DNA of 64,000 bases from Candidatus Ruminococcus avistercoris (lineage in GTDB: Bacteria; Bacillota; Clostridia; Lachnospirales; Lachnospiraceae): NCBI GenBank assembly GCA_019120315.1, contig DWVJ01000041.1, positions 1-64,000 of the forward strand, read 5' to 3'. The notes beneath the pieces were generated by a model. It was not told the origin of the DNA and did no database searches. It saw nothing but the letters and a program-made list of their open reading frames with translations. Shown piece after piece: positions 55,557 through 64,000 of the stretch (position 1 is its first letter; every line of letters starts with the position of its first letter). The position numbers were made by a program, and so were the translations under genes.

Positions 55557-56210
55557 CTAAACCTCTTTGCCGCTTCTGTGTTTTCCCAGGATAGAAAATT
55601 CCACCCACTCGGCGATATTGGTGGCGTGGTCGCCGATGCGTTCATAATACTTGGCAATCATCAGATAATCCAGTATCTGCTCTTCGTCCATATCCTGATT
55701 CTCAATGCTGTTGATCAGCGTCATACGGATTTCCATAAAGAGATCGTCCACCAGATCATCGGAATCGATGACGCTCTGAGCACGCTGCAGATCCTGGGAC
55801 ACATAGGCCTCCACACTTTTGGAAACCATGTCCATGGTTACCTCCGCCATCCGTCCAAGAAGATCAGTGTCTTTTACTTCCAGGATTTTTCCGGTTTCTA
55901 CGATTTCCGCGATGTCCAGCGCCTGATCGCCGATCCGTTCCATATCGGTAATCATTTTCAGCGCCGCCGAAATCTTACGCAGATCGGAAGCCACCGGCTG
56001 CTGGCGCAGCAGCAGTTTCAGACAGAGACTTTCGATGTCCCTTTCCTTCTGATTGATCTGATCCTCCTGGGCTACGATGCTTTTGATCACTTCCACATCG
56101 CCGTTGTGCAGCAGCTGATACGTTTTGGAGATCGTCAGCTGACATAAACCGCCCATTTCTTTCAGTTCCTGATGCAGCGTTTTCATCTGCATATCAAAAT
56201 AATTGCGCAT
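55557..56210 (-). CDS. phoU: phosphate signalling complex protein PhoU
   Basis: This 217-residue all-helical protein links PstSCAB to the Pho two-component system. Two three-helix repeats each have an ERIGD metal motif (DMERIGDQALDIAE and YYERIGDHATNIAEW). The ATG at 56210 begins the family sequence (MRNYFDMQMKTLHQEL), with AGGAAGG upstream. It is the last gene of pstSCAB-phoU and starts 1 bp after pstB. Confidence 0.94.
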   Translation of the reverse strand: MRNYFDMQMKTLHQELKEMGGLCQLTISKTYQLLHNGDVEVIKSIVAQEDQINQKERDIESLCLKLLLRQQPVASDLRKISAALKMITDMERIGDQALDIAEIVETGKILEVKDTDLLGRMAEVTMDMVSKSVEAYVSQDLQRAQSVIDSDDLVDDLFMEIRMTLINSIENQDMDEEQILDYLMIAKYYERIGDHATNIAEWVEFSILGKHRSGKEV

Positions 56211-56211
56211 A

Positions 56212-56961
56212 TCATCCAAACCTTCCTGTAATATAATCTTCCGTTCGCTTGTCCTTCGGCACGGAGAACAGCGTTTCCGTCTCATCATATTCTATCACTT
56301 CACCCAGCAAAAAGAAAGCCGTTTTGTCAGAGACACGGACTGCCTGCTGCATATTATGGGTTACCATGACGATGGTATAGTCCTTTTTCAGTTCCATAGC
56401 CAGTTCCTCGATTTTGGAAGTGGAGATGGGATCCAGAGCAGACGTAGGCTCGTCCATCAGCAGCACCTCCGGCTGCACCGCCAGCGCTCTGGCAATACAC
56501 AGACGCTGCTGCTGGCCGCCGGACATACCCAGCGCGCTCTTTTTCAGACGGTCTTTTACCTCATCCCAAATAGCTGCGTCCCGCAGGGAGCGTTCCACGA
56601 TCTCATCCAGCTGTTTTTTGGAACGGATACCGTGAGTTCTCGGACCGTATGCAATGTTGTCATAGATACTCATGGGGAAAGGATTGGGTTTCTGAAACAC
56701 CATTCCCACCCGCTTGCGCAGCAAGTTCACATTCATGTTGCCGTATATGTCTTCCCCGTCCAGCGTGATGTCCCCGGTGATCTTACATCCCGGTATCAGA
56801 TCGTTCATCCGGTTCAGAGATTTCAAAAGAGTTGATTTTCCGCATCCGGAAGGCCCGATGAAGGCTGTGATTTCCTTCTCCTGAATTTCCAGATCTACTT
56901 TTTTAAGCGCGTGAAAATCTCCGTAATATAAATCCATGTTTTTAATCGATATCTTACTCAT
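56212..56961 (-). CDS. pstB: phosphate ABC transporter ATP-binding protein
   Basis: This 249-residue ATPase has Walker [20 protein letters not shown], the PstB-specific [18 protein letters not shown], signature [18 protein letters not shown] and Walker [16 protein letters not shown], and the [13 protein letters not shown] switch. The ATG at 56961 is the family start with AAAGGAT upstream; a TTG six codons earlier is not used. It powers phosphate uptake. Confidence 0.96.
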   Translation of the reverse strand: MSKISIKNMDLYYGDFHALKKVDLEIQEKEITAFIGPSGCGKSTLLKSLNRMNDLIPGCKITGDITLDGEDIYGNMNVNLLRKRVGMVFQKPNPFPMSIYDNIAYGPRTHGIRSKKQLDEIVERSLRDAAIWDEVKDRLKKSALGMSGGQQQRLCIARALAVQPEVLLMDEPTSALDPISTSKIEELAMELKKDYTIVMVTHNMQQAVRVSDKTAFFLLGEVIEYDETETLFSVPKDKRTEDYITGRFG

Positions 56962-56965
56962 CCTT

Positions 56966-57832
56966 TTATCCTTTCGCAATCCGTTTCGCCAGCTGTCCCG
57001 ACAGCCAGTTAATCAGCAGTACGATCACCAGCAGAATAACTGCCGTCGCATAAGCCTGATCCATATAAAGTCCCTCGCTGGACAGCGCGTACATATGAAC
57101 CGCCAGCGTTCTTCCGGAACCCATCAGGCTTTTGGGAACCTGGGCCACGGTACCTGCCGTGTACATAAGCGCCGCTGTCTCACCGACGATTCTTCCCGTT
57201 GCCAGGATGACGCCGGCCAGGATACCGGGAACCGCAGAAGGCAGCACGATACGGAAGATAGTCCGCAGCTTGCCCGCCCCCAGTCCAAAACTGGCTTCGC
57301 GGTAAGAATCCGGCACAGCTTTTAACGCTTCCTCTGTTGTCCGCATGATCAACGGCAAAATCATAATCACCAGGGTAAAGGAACCGGACAGCAAAGAATA
57401 GCCCCAGTGCAGTGTGGTCGCGAAAAACAGCAGACCAAACAAACCATACACGATGGAGGGGATACCGGAAAGCGTCTCCGCCGTAATCCGGATCAATCCC
57501 ACCAGCTTGCTTCCCTTGCCGGCGTATTCCACCAGGAAAATAGCCGAGGCCACGCCGATGGGAACCGCGATCACCAAGGAAAGCGCCGTCATGATCAGCG
57601 TATTGATCAGCGCCGGCATAAGGGACGCGTTCTCCGTGGTATAGGTAAAGGAAAACAGATCCGGCGTGATATGAGTCACACCCTTAACCAGAATAAATAC
57701 AATCAGAAACAGCAGTACAAAAAAAGTAATCGCCGTACACAGCATCACCAGCACCGCCAGAATGGCCGATGACGGACTCTTGGCATACTCCCGCAGTCTC
57801 TGCTGCAGTCTTGAATTCTTCTTAGTCTCCAT
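56966..57832 (-). CDS. pstA: phosphate ABC transporter permease PstA
   Basis: This 288-residue permease has six membrane helices and the PstA segments [59 protein letters not shown] and [16 protein letters not shown]. It overlaps pstC by 11 bp and starts with AGGAGG upstream. Confidence 0.95.
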   Translation of the reverse strand: METKKNSRLQQRLREYAKSPSSAILAVLVMLCTAITFFVLLFLIVFILVKGVTHITPDLFSFTYTTENASLMPALINTLIMTALSLVIAVPIGVASAIFLVEYAGKGSKLVGLIRITAETLSGIPSIVYGLFGLLFFATTLHWGYSLLSGSFTLVIMILPLIMRTTEEALKAVPDSYREASFGLGAGKLRTIFRIVLPSAVPGILAGVILATGRIVGETAALMYTAGTVAQVPKSLMGSGRTLAVHMYALSSEGLYMDQAYATAVILLVIVLLINWLSGQLAKRIAKG

Positions 57833-58679
57833 AATGAGTCCTCCTGTTCAGCAAAGATACTGCCAGATTGATCAGCAGGATAAATACGAACAGCACGACG
57901 CCGGTGGCGATCAGAGCCTCCCGGTGAAGATCTGCCGCATATCCCATCTCCAGTACGATGTTGGCAGTCAGGGTACGCACGCCCCGGAACAGTCCGGCAG
58001 GCATTCTGGCCTGGTTTCCGGCTACCATGATCACAGCCATGGTTTCACCCACCGCACGGCCGATCCCCAGCACGATTCCGGCTACGATTCCGGATTTGGC
58101 CGCCGGTATAATGGTGAAAAAAATACTTCTTTCATGGGTTGCTCCCAGCGCCAGGGAACCCTCATAATAGCTTTCCGGCACGCTGCGCAGGGAAGATTCC
58201 GTCACGCCGATGATGGTGGGCAGAATCATGATGGCCAGCAGCACCGAAGCCGCCAGCATGGTGCTTCCGTCTCTTCCCGTTGCGCTCTGAATCATCGGCA
58301 CAATCAGTACCAGGCCGAAGAAACCATATACTACCGAAGGTACGCCGGCCATCAGATTAATCGCAGACTGAAAAAACGGATAAATTTTTTTTGGACAATA
58401 TCTCGCCATAAACACTGACGTAAACAGAGCAACCGGAACTCCCAGGATAATGGCACCCGCCGTTACGTAAATACTGCCCAATATCATGGGCAGTATTCCG
58501 TACAGATTATTTGATGGTCTCCACAGTTCTCCCAGCAGGAATTTGAACACTCCGATCTCACCGATCGCCGGGATTCCGTTTGCAAAAAGGAAAATACAAA
58601 TCAGTGCAACAGCGAGGACGGATGTACAGGCCGCGATCAGAAATACGATCTTCATCACCTGTTCTTTTATTTGATTCAT
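57822..58679 (-). CDS. pstC: phosphate ABC transporter permease PstC
   Basis: This 285-residue permease has six membrane helices. PstC features are LFANGIPAIGEIGVFKFLLGELWRPS, the YCPKKIYPFFQSAINLMAGVPSVVYGFFGL segment, TESSLRSVPESYYEGSLALGATHE and GIGRAVGETMAVIMVAGN. It pairs with PstA. Confidence 0.95.
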   Translation of the reverse strand: MNQIKEQVMKIVFLIAACTSVLAVALICIFLFANGIPAIGEIGVFKFLLGELWRPSNNLYGILPMILGSIYVTAGAIILGVPVALFTSVFMARYCPKKIYPFFQSAINLMAGVPSVVYGFFGLVLIVPMIQSATGRDGSTMLAASVLLAIMILPTIIGVTESSLRSVPESYYEGSLALGATHERSIFFTIIPAAKSGIVAGIVLGIGRAVGETMAVIMVAGNQARMPAGLFRGVRTLTANIVLEMGYAADLHREALIATGVVLFVFILLINLAVSLLNRRTHYGD

Positions 58680-58727
58680 ATCATTTCCTCACTTTTTGCC
58701 TTTTTGAACCGACAGATTTCTCAGTGA

Positions 58728-59708
58728 TTACTGCAGGTCTTCCCAGTCCAGAACCTCACCGGTAAAGATGGATTTCACCTGGTCGCTGGTCATCTCTGTG
58801 ATACCGCTGTCGTTGTTCACGATAACGGCGATACCGTCCTGGGCGATCACTGTAGGTGTCAGACCTGCTTCAGTCTCGCTGTCTTTCAGTTCACGGGACG
58901 CCATACCGATATCGCACAGACCGTCGATGGCTGACTGCATACCTGTGGTGGAATCACTCTGCTGAACTTCGATATTTACGTTGGGGTTCACCTCTGCGTA
59001 TGCTTCTTTCAGTTTCTCCATAACCGGTGTTACAGAAGAGGAACCGGCCACAACCACATCTCCGGAAGCAGTTCCGCCTGAGAAAGCTTCCACGTCAGCG
59101 ACAGGAATATATCCGTTTTCTTCCACAACCGCCTGACCTTCCTGGCTCATGATAAAGTTCATAAAATCAGTAGCTGCTTCGCTTAAGCCTTCCTTGGTAG
59201 CAATATTGAACGGACGTACTACTTTATATGTACCGTTTTCAATATTCTCTGCGGTAGCCTCAGCTCCGTCGATTTTCAGCGCGGTTACTGAATCGTTCAG
59301 AGAACCAAGAGAAATGTAGCCGATGGCGTTCACATCGCCTTCCACTGTCGTCATCATAACAGAAGTACTGTTGGTGATCTTGGCGTCCGGTGTCGTCATA
59401 TCCACTTTCTGTCCGTCTACTTCTTCCTCGATGCCGAACAGTTCCACGAATGCTCCTCTTGTTCCGGAACCGTCCTCTCTGGAACAGATGGTGATGGGGC
59501 CGGAAGCTCCGCCTGCGCCTTCTGTCTCTTCTGTTTCTTCTGCAGCGTCTTCCTCTGCGGCGCCTTCTGTAGCAGCAGCGTCAGCAGATTCTTCTGTGGC
59601 CGCGCCTGTATCCGTGCCGTTTGCAGCATCTTTGTTTCCGCCGCAGCCTGCAAGCATGGCACTTCCAATCATCACTGTTGTCAGCAGCATTACTAATTTT
59701 TTCTTCAT
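58728..59708 (-). CDS. pstS: phosphate-binding lipoprotein PstS with permuted lobe order
   Basis: This 326-residue lipoprotein (LAGC, Cys22) has an Ala/Glu/Asp/Thr-rich linker (about 25-68). PstS motifs are in swapped order. SREDGSGTRGAF (76-87), normally mid-protein, comes first, with ITNSTSVMMTTVEGDVNAIGYISLGSL and MNFIMSQEGQAVV. The normal N-terminal part comes last: VVAGSSSVTPVMEKL (219-233), VQQSDSTTGMQSAI, CDIGMASREL, then QDGIAVIVN and VKSIFTGEVLDWEDL, ending 1 residue later. In the usual PstS, IFTGEV...NW joins directly to the GSGTR half. The frame is intact with AAGGAG before the ATG. Confidence 0.92.
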   Translation of the reverse strand: MKKKLVMLLTTVMIGSAMLAGCGGNKDAANGTDTGAATEESADAAATEGAAEEDAAEETEETEGAGGASGPITICSREDGSGTRGAFVELFGIEEEVDGQKVDMTTPDAKITNSTSVMMTTVEGDVNAIGYISLGSLNDSVTALKIDGAEATAENIENGTYKVVRPFNIATKEGLSEAATDFMNFIMSQEGQAVVEENGYIPVADVEAFSGGTASGDVVVAGSSSVTPVMEKLKEAYAEVNPNVNIEVQQSDSTTGMQSAIDGLCDIGMASRELKDSETEAGLTPTVIAQDGIAVIVNNDSGITEMTSDQVKSIFTGEVLDWEDLQ

Positions 59709-59755
59709 AATAATCGTTCTCTCCTTTTTTCATCAACTTTTTGATTACGTCATTT

Positions 59756-59811
59756 ATCATACAATATCTTTTGTAAAATCCATTATCGGCCGGGTGTAAA
59801 ACGTATGTAAA
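59756..59811 (-). promoter_or_regulatory. PhoP/PhoB-type box and promoter of the pst operon
   Basis: On the minus strand TTTACA occurs at 59811-59806 and 59800-59795 (11-bp period) and again at 59777-59772 (23 bp further, about two turns). TATGAT lies at 59761-59756, 10 bp after the last repeat. Tandem TT(A/T/C)ACA at 11-bp spacing is the Gram-positive PhoP box. It predicts phosphate-starvation activation of pstSCAB-phoU. Confidence 0.6.
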
Positions 59812-59836
59812 ATTCATCTGGATCAATTTTTTCCAA

Positions 59837-59865
59837 TTGCCTTTTCCTTCCCGTCCCGTTACAAT
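59837..59865 (+). promoter_or_regulatory. promoter of the HAD-IIA gene
   Basis: TTGCCT (59837-59842), a 17-bp spacer and TACAAT (59860-59865), followed by AAGGAGG before the ATG at 59886. Confidence 0.65.
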
Positions 59866-59885
59866 ATCAGCAAGGAGGTTGTACT

Positions 59886-60659
59886 ATGGAGAAATTAAGA
59901 GAGAAAAAAGGATTTATCTGCGATATGGACGGCGTGATCTATCACGGCAATATCCTGCTGCCCGGCGTCCAGGAGTTCGTAAACTGGCTTTATGATAATC
60001 ACAAACAGTTTCTCTTCCTGACCAATTCCAGCGAACGCACCCCAAAGGAACTGCAGCAAAAGCTGGCCCGTATGGGACTGGAAGTAGACGAAAGCCATTT
60101 TTATACCAGCGCGCTGGCCACCGCCAGCTTTCTGAGCAGCCAATCGCCAGGATGCAGCGCTTACGTCATCGGCGCGCCAGGATTGCTGAATGCCCTCTAT
60201 GACGCCGGCATCACCGTCAACGACGTCAATCCGGACTATGTGGTCGTAGGCGAAACCAGAAACTACAATTATGAGAGCATCCTCCAGGCGGTTCGTCTGG
60301 TGGAAAAGGGCGCCCGTCTGATCGGCACCAACACCGACTTGACCGGCCCCACGGAATCCGGCATCGCTCCCGCCTGCCGCGCTCTCGTAGCCCCCATCGA
60401 ACTGGCCACCGGGAAATCCGCCTACTTCGTGGGCAAACCGAATCCGCTGATGATGCGGACCGGCCTGAGACTTCTGGGAGTTCACTCCGAGGAGGCGGCC
60501 ATCATCGGCGACCGGATGGATACGGACATGGTGGCAGGCGTGGAATCCGGCCTGGATACTGCTTTAGTACTCTCCGGCGTCACCACCAGAGAAGAGATCG
60601 GACAGTATCCTTACCGGCCGCGTCTGGTTTTAAACGGCGTCATGGATATTCCCGGATGA
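59886..60659 (+). CDS. HAD-IIA family phosphatase (NagD-like)
   Basis: This 257-residue HAD hydrolase has motif I CDMDGVIYHG, motif II FLTNSSERTPKEL, a C2A cap region with VVVGETRNYNYESILQAVRLVEKGARLIGTN, the YFVGKPNPLMM Lys segment and IIGDRMDTDMVAGVESGLDTALVLSGVTT (motif IV). The NagD family dephosphorylates small metabolites such as nucleotides or sugar phosphates. It is transcribed alone between the pst operon and tpiA. Confidence 0.92.
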   Translation: MEKLREKKGFICDMDGVIYHGNILLPGVQEFVNWLYDNHKQFLFLTNSSERTPKELQQKLARMGLEVDESHFYTSALATASFLSSQSPGCSAYVIGAPGLLNALYDAGITVNDVNPDYVVVGETRNYNYESILQAVRLVEKGARLIGTNTDLTGPTESGIAPACRALVAPIELATGKSAYFVGKPNPLMMRTGLRLLGVHSEEAAIIGDRMDTDMVAGVESGLDTALVLSGVTTREEIGQYPYRPRLVLNGVMDIPG

Positions 60660-60676
60660 TAACGTAAAAAAGCGTC

Positions 60677-60708
60677 AAAAAGGCTGCCGCACACGCGACA
60701 GCCTTTTT
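60677..60708. terminator. bidirectional terminator between HAD-IIA and tpiA
   Basis: AAAAAGGCTG...CGC pairs with GCG..CAGCCTTTTT, with A/T runs on both flanks, between two convergent stops. Confidence 0.9.
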
Positions 60709-60722
60709 ACATCCTGACTGGA

Positions 60723-61475
60723 TTATTTGTTGTAATTTACGATCTTGCCGAAATCCGGTTTCAGAGCGGCTCCGCCAACCAGTCCGCCGTCGATGTCCGC
60801 CTGTACGAACAATTCCGGCGCTGTGGCAGCGTTTACCGATCCGCCGTACTGGATCCGGATGGCTTCTGCCGTTGCCTCGTCATAGATTTCAGCGATGCAC
60901 TGACGGATCGCAGCGCATACTTCCTGGGCCTGCTCTGTGGTGGCAGTCTTGCCGGTTCCGATGGCCCAGATGGGTTCATAAGCGATCACAGCGGTCTTGG
61001 CCTGATCTGCTGTTACATTGAGGAATCCAACCTTAACCTGCTGACGGATGAAATCCATGGTTACGCCCTGTTCTCTCTGCTCCAGCGTCTCGCCGCAGCA
61101 CATGATCGGAGTCAGACCATGTTCGAAAGCCTTCAGCATCTTTTTGTTTACCGTCTCGTTGGTCTCAGCAAAATACTCTCTTCTCTCAGAATGGCCCAGA
61201 ATCACATATTTCACACCGGCATCTGTCAGCATGTTGGGAGAAATCTCGCCTGTGTAAGCGCCTTTTTCTTCGAAATACATGTTCTCAGCGCCCACCTGAA
61301 TGTTGGTACCCTTGCAGGCTTCCACAACCGGAATGATATCGATAGCCGGCACGCAGAATACCACATCCACATCCTCATTGGCAACCAGGGGTTTCAGAGT
61401 GTTTACCAGCTCCACTGCCTCACTGGGAGTCATGTTCATTTTCCAGTTACCTGCGATAATTTTCTTTCTTGCCAT
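60723..61475 (-). CDS. tpiA: triosephosphate isomerase
   Basis: This 250-residue TIM-barrel isomerase interconverts DHAP and glyceraldehyde 3-phosphate. Motifs are the N-terminal AGNWKMN (catalytic Lys), [10 protein letters not shown] (His), [15 protein letters not shown] (catalytic Glu, then the phosphate loop) and [23 protein letters not shown]. It follows pgk and precedes the bidirectional terminator. Confidence 0.97.
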   Translation of the reverse strand: MARKKIIAGNWKMNMTPSEAVELVNTLKPLVANEDVDVVFCVPAIDIIPVVEACKGTNIQVGAENMYFEEKGAYTGEISPNMLTDAGVKYVILGHSERREYFAETNETVNKKMLKAFEHGLTPIMCCGETLEQREQGVTMDFIRQQVKVGFLNVTADQAKTAVIAYEPIWAIGTGKTATTEQAQEVCAAIRQCIAEIYDEATAEAIRIQYGGSVNAATAPELFVQADIDGGLVGGAALKPDFGKIVNYNK

Positions 61476-61530
61476 CTTCTTATCCTCTTTTCTTTTTTAA
61501 TAGCATTTCGACTCGTGTTCGGTACGCTTT

Positions 61531-62736
61531 TTACTTATCGTCTGCAGCTGCCACACCGGGAAGCTCCTTTCCTTCCAGGAATTCCAGAGAAGCGCCGCCT
61601 CCTGTGGAAATGTGGGTCATCTTATCGCCGAAGCCCAGCTGATTAACGGCTGCCGCGGAATCACCGCCTCCGATGATGGTAGTCGCATCCGTTTCCGCCA
61701 GCGCCTGTGCCACAGCGATGGTACCTTTGGCCAGAATCGGATTTTCAAACACACCCATGGGACCGTTCCATACCACGGTCTTGGCTGTCTTCACTGCGTC
61801 GGCAAACAGCGCAGCCGTCTTTGGTCCAATGTCCAGCCCCATCTTGTCAGCGGGAATGGAATCAGATGCCACGACGCTGGTCTCCACCGGTGCGTCGATG
61901 GGATCCGGGAAAGCGTCTGTGATGGTGGTATCCACAGGAAGAAGCAGGTTCTTGCCCAGCTTCTGCGCTTTCTCGATCATATCCTTGCAGTAATCCAGTT
62001 TCTCATCATCCACCAAAGAGGTACCGATCTGTCCGCCTTTGGCTTTCAGGAAAGTATAGGCCATACCGCCCCCGATAATTAAAGTATCGCATTTTTCCAG
62101 CAGATTTGCAATAACATTTAATTTATCCGCCACTTTTGCACCGCCAAGGATCGCCACAAAGGGTCTTTCCGGATTATTCACCGCATTGCCCAAAAAGTCG
62201 ATTTCTTTTTGCATCAGATAGCCCACTGCGCAGGTGTCCACATAGTTTGTCACACCCACATTGGAGCAGTGCGCCCGGTGTGCGGTACCAAAAGCGTCGT
62301 TTACAAACACATCGCACAGGGAAGCCAGTTCTTTGCTGAACTCCTCGCCGTTTTTTGTCTCTTCTTTGCGGTAACGGGTATTTTCCAGAAGAATAACTTC
62401 TCCGTCCTTCATGGCCTCCACCGCCGCTTTGGCGTTGGGTCCTACCACTTCCGGATCCGCCGCAAATTTCACTTCCTGTCCCAGCAGCTGCGTCAGACGC
62501 TCTGCCACCGGCGCCAGAGAAAGTTCCGGTTTCGGCTCTCCCTTTGGTTTGCCAAGATGCGAACAGAGAATCACCCGTCCTCCGTCTGCGATCAGTTTTT
62601 TAATGGTGGGCAGCGCCGCCACCAGACGGTTCTCATCGGTAATCTTTCCATCTTTCAACGGAACGTTGAAATCACATCTTACCAGAACCTTCAGGCCCTT
62701 TACGTTGATATCGTCCACTGATTTTTTATTCAGCAT
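61531..62736 (-). CDS. pgk: phosphoglycerate kinase
   Basis: This 401-residue kinase transfers the phosphate of 1,3-bisphosphoglycerate to ADP. Motifs are [54 protein letters not shown] and the C-terminal nucleotide region [11 protein letters not shown] and [29 protein letters not shown]. The ATG at 62736 has AAGGAGG 7 bases upstream; the longer frame to 62775 covers the terminator and is not used. No promoter of its own is visible. Confidence 0.96.
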   Translation of the reverse strand: MLNKKSVDDINVKGLKVLVRCDFNVPLKDGKITDENRLVAALPTIKKLIADGGRVILCSHLGKPKGEPKPELSLAPVAERLTQLLGQEVKFAADPEVVGPNAKAAVEAMKDGEVILLENTRYRKEETKNGEEFSKELASLCDVFVNDAFGTAHRAHCSNVGVTNYVDTCAVGYLMQKEIDFLGNAVNNPERPFVAILGGAKVADKLNVIANLLEKCDTLIIGGGMAYTFLKAKGGQIGTSLVDDEKLDYCKDMIEKAQKLGKNLLLPVDTTITDAFPDPIDAPVETSVVASDSIPADKMGLDIGPKTAALFADAVKTAKTVVWNGPMGVFENPILAKGTIAVAQALAETDATTIIGGGDSAAAVNQLGFGDKMTHISTGGGASLEFLEGKELPGVAAADDK

Positions 62737-62758
62737 GCCATGTCCTCCTTCGCTTAAC

Positions 62759-62787
62759 AAAAAGGTCCGGTCCAATCAGACCGGACC
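62759..62787 (-). terminator. terminator-like hairpin between gap and pgk
   Basis: Perfect 9-bp stem GGTCCGGTC/GACCGGACC (62764-62772 with 62779-62787), followed by TTTTTG on the minus strand. It lies 22 bases before the pgk ATG, so it probably attenuates read-through from gap. Confidence 0.85.
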
Positions 62788-62806
62788 CATTTGGATCTTT
62801 TATTGC

Positions 62807-63820
62807 TTATGCTAATTCTGCAAAATATTTGATGGTACGAACCATCTGGCTTACGTATGAGTTCTCATTGTCATACCAGGATACAACCTGAACCTGAGTA
62901 TCGCCGTTTTCCATCGGAGATACCATGGTCTGTGTCGCATCGAACAGAGAACCATAGGTCATACCGATCACGTCGCTGGATACGATCTCCTCGTCATTGT
63001 ATCCGTAAGACTCGGTAGCTGCGTTTTTCATTGCCTCGTTGATCTGATCAACGGTAACATTTCCTTTTACCACTGCGATCAGGATCGTTGTGGAACCTGT
63101 CGGAGTCGGAACACGCTGTGCGGAACCGATCAGTTTGCCGTTCAGCTCCGGAATAACCAGTCCGATCGCCTTTGCAGCGCCTGTACTGTTGGGCACGATG
63201 TTGATAGCGCCGGCACGGGATCTTCTCAGATCGCCTTTTCTCTGCGGACCATCCAGGATCATCTGATCGCCTGTGTACGCATGGATGGTGCTCATGATAC
63301 CGCTCTGGATCGGAGCCAGATCGTTCAGCGCTTTTGCCATCGGAGCCAGACAGTTTGTGGTGCAGGAAGCCGCGGAAATAACGGTATCTTCCGGTTTCAG
63401 TGTGTCATGGTTTACATTGTATACGATAGTCGGCAGATCATTGCCAGCCGGTGCGGAGATAACAACTTTTCTTGCGCCTGCTTTGATATGAGCGGAAGCT
63501 TTCTCTTTGGATGTATAGAAGCCTGTACATTCCAGAACTACGTCCACGCCGATTTCGCCCCAGGGAAGCTCTTCTGCATTTGCTTTTGCATAGATTTTAA
63601 TCTCTTTTCCATCTACTGTGATGGAATCTTCTCCGGCTTTCACCGTATCTGCCAGTGCATATTTTCCCTGTGATGAATCATATTTCAGTAAGTGTGCCAG
63701 CATTTTCGGAGAAGTAAGGTCGTTGATTGCAACTACTTCATATCCTTCTGCCCCAAACATCTGTCTGAATGCGAGACGTCCAATACGTCCAAAACCATTG
63801 ATCGCTACTTTTACTGCCAT
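62807..63820 (-). CDS. gap: glyceraldehyde-3-phosphate dehydrogenase (NAD-dependent, type I)
   Basis: This 337-residue enzyme has [17 protein letters not shown] (NAD fold), [13 protein letters not shown], the catalytic [60 protein letters not shown] and [20 protein letters not shown]. The ATG at 63820 has AGGAGG upstream; an in-frame extension to 63931 covers the leader. It is the first gene of the gap-pgk-tpiA group. Confidence 0.97.
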   Translation of the reverse strand: MAVKVAINGFGRIGRLAFRQMFGAEGYEVVAINDLTSPKMLAHLLKYDSSQGKYALADTVKAGEDSITVDGKEIKIYAKANAEELPWGEIGVDVVLECTGFYTSKEKASAHIKAGARKVVISAPAGNDLPTIVYNVNHDTLKPEDTVISAASCTTNCLAPMAKALNDLAPIQSGIMSTIHAYTGDQMILDGPQRKGDLRRSRAGAINIVPNSTGAAKAIGLVIPELNGKLIGSAQRVPTPTGSTTILIAVVKGNVTVDQINEAMKNAATESYGYNDEEIVSSDVIGMTYGSLFDATQTMVSPMENGDTQVQVVSWYDNENSYVSQMVRTIKYFAELA

Positions 63821-63902
63821 CTTAATTCCTCCTAAACATGATATTTGCATATACAGATGGGTTCCATCGGTAAAATATACCTGGAAAGTCCCACCACATG
63901 CT

Positions 63903-63931
63903 ATTTTACAGAATTTGTCATAAAAGATCAA
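63903..63931 (-). promoter_or_regulatory. promoter of gap
   Basis: On the minus strand TTGATC (63931-63926), a 17-bp spacer and TAAAAT (63908-63903), giving a leader of about 75 bases. The last 70 bases of the window hold no gene that I can support. Confidence 0.75.
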
Positions 63932-64000
63932 GTAAAACTTGTGTTAAAAAACAACTTCCATCTTTGTTACAATTGTATAAAAACGGGTACACGGTCTTTG

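Overview
The window is a core chromosomal segment of a low-to-mid GC Firmicute, most likely a Lachnospiraceae-type Clostridium. The evidence is the strong AGGAGG ribosome-binding sites, the TTGACA/TATAAT promoters, the rimP-nusA-rnpM-ylxQ-infB-rbfA-nrnA-truB-ribF order, the gap-pgk-tpiA...gpmI-eno-secG-rnr-smpB-ssrA order, an oxygen-independent NrdG activase, flavodoxin with DUF3793/DUF2325, and PhoP-like and LexA-like (GAAC-N4-GTTC) sites. Almost all genes lie on the minus strand. I see no rRNA, tRNA, insertion sequence, prophage or CRISPR array. The only stable RNA gene is tmRNA.

Layout. 0-3.7 kb: two membrane proteins (minus), then a plus-strand radical SAM/DUF4130-type DNA-repair pair behind a promoter flanked by two LexA-type boxes. 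3.7-11.7 kb: a unit of exoA, a degenerate GH13 protein, DUF5662, an aminotransferase and a DeoR regulator, preceded by an Orn/Lys/Arg decarboxylase and ilvE. 11.8-13.3 kb: DUF1292, dut, nrdG. 13.3-24.1 kb: pnp, rpsO and the complete rimP-to-ribF translation/transcription operon. 24.2-30.8 kb: glnA and a Cof phosphatase-parE-parC unit. 30.8-38.7 kb: an uncharacterised envelope/signalling region (455-aa unknown protein, 922-aa transmembrane Ser/Thr kinase, lipoprotein, secreted NlpC/CHAP-like protein, lactonase-fold propeller). 38.8-45 kb: two RluA pseudouridine synthases, a UPF0303 protein, several membrane proteins and a Na/Pi cotransporter. 45-47.1 kb: the DUF3793-flavodoxin-DUF2325 operon behind a palindrome-rich control region, then ssrA. 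47.1-53.1 kb: smpB, rnr, secG, eno, gpmI. 53.2-59.7 kb: an amino-acid ABC importer and the pstSCAB-phoU phosphate system. 59.9-64 kb: a HAD phosphatase, tpiA, pgk and gap.

The most striking observation is that both substrate-binding lipoproteins in the 53-60 kb interval, one for an amino acid and the PstS for phosphate, have their two halves in the reverse of the usual order. Each looks like a natural circular permutation at the hinge between lobes. Other signals worth attention are the LexA-type boxes at the radical SAM pair, a GH13 protein that has lost its catalytic residues but kept its frame, a probably leaderless RluA mRNA, a hairpin that buries the ribosome-binding site of the secreted CHAP-like protein, and a control region with two GTTAG-N6-CTAAC dyads around a 28-bp palindrome.

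Functionally the window joins central glycolysis (gap, pgk, tpiA, gpmI, eno), nitrogen and amino-acid metabolism (glnA, ilvE, aminotransferase, decarboxylase, GlnQ/GlnP-type importer), phosphate uptake (PstSCAB, PhoU, NptA-type), RNA turnover and ribosome rescue (pnp, rnr, nrnA, smpB, ssrA), and DNA maintenance (exoA, dut, parE/parC, the putative SOS repair pair). All calls were made by reading the sequence and from remembered family motifs; no database search was run.
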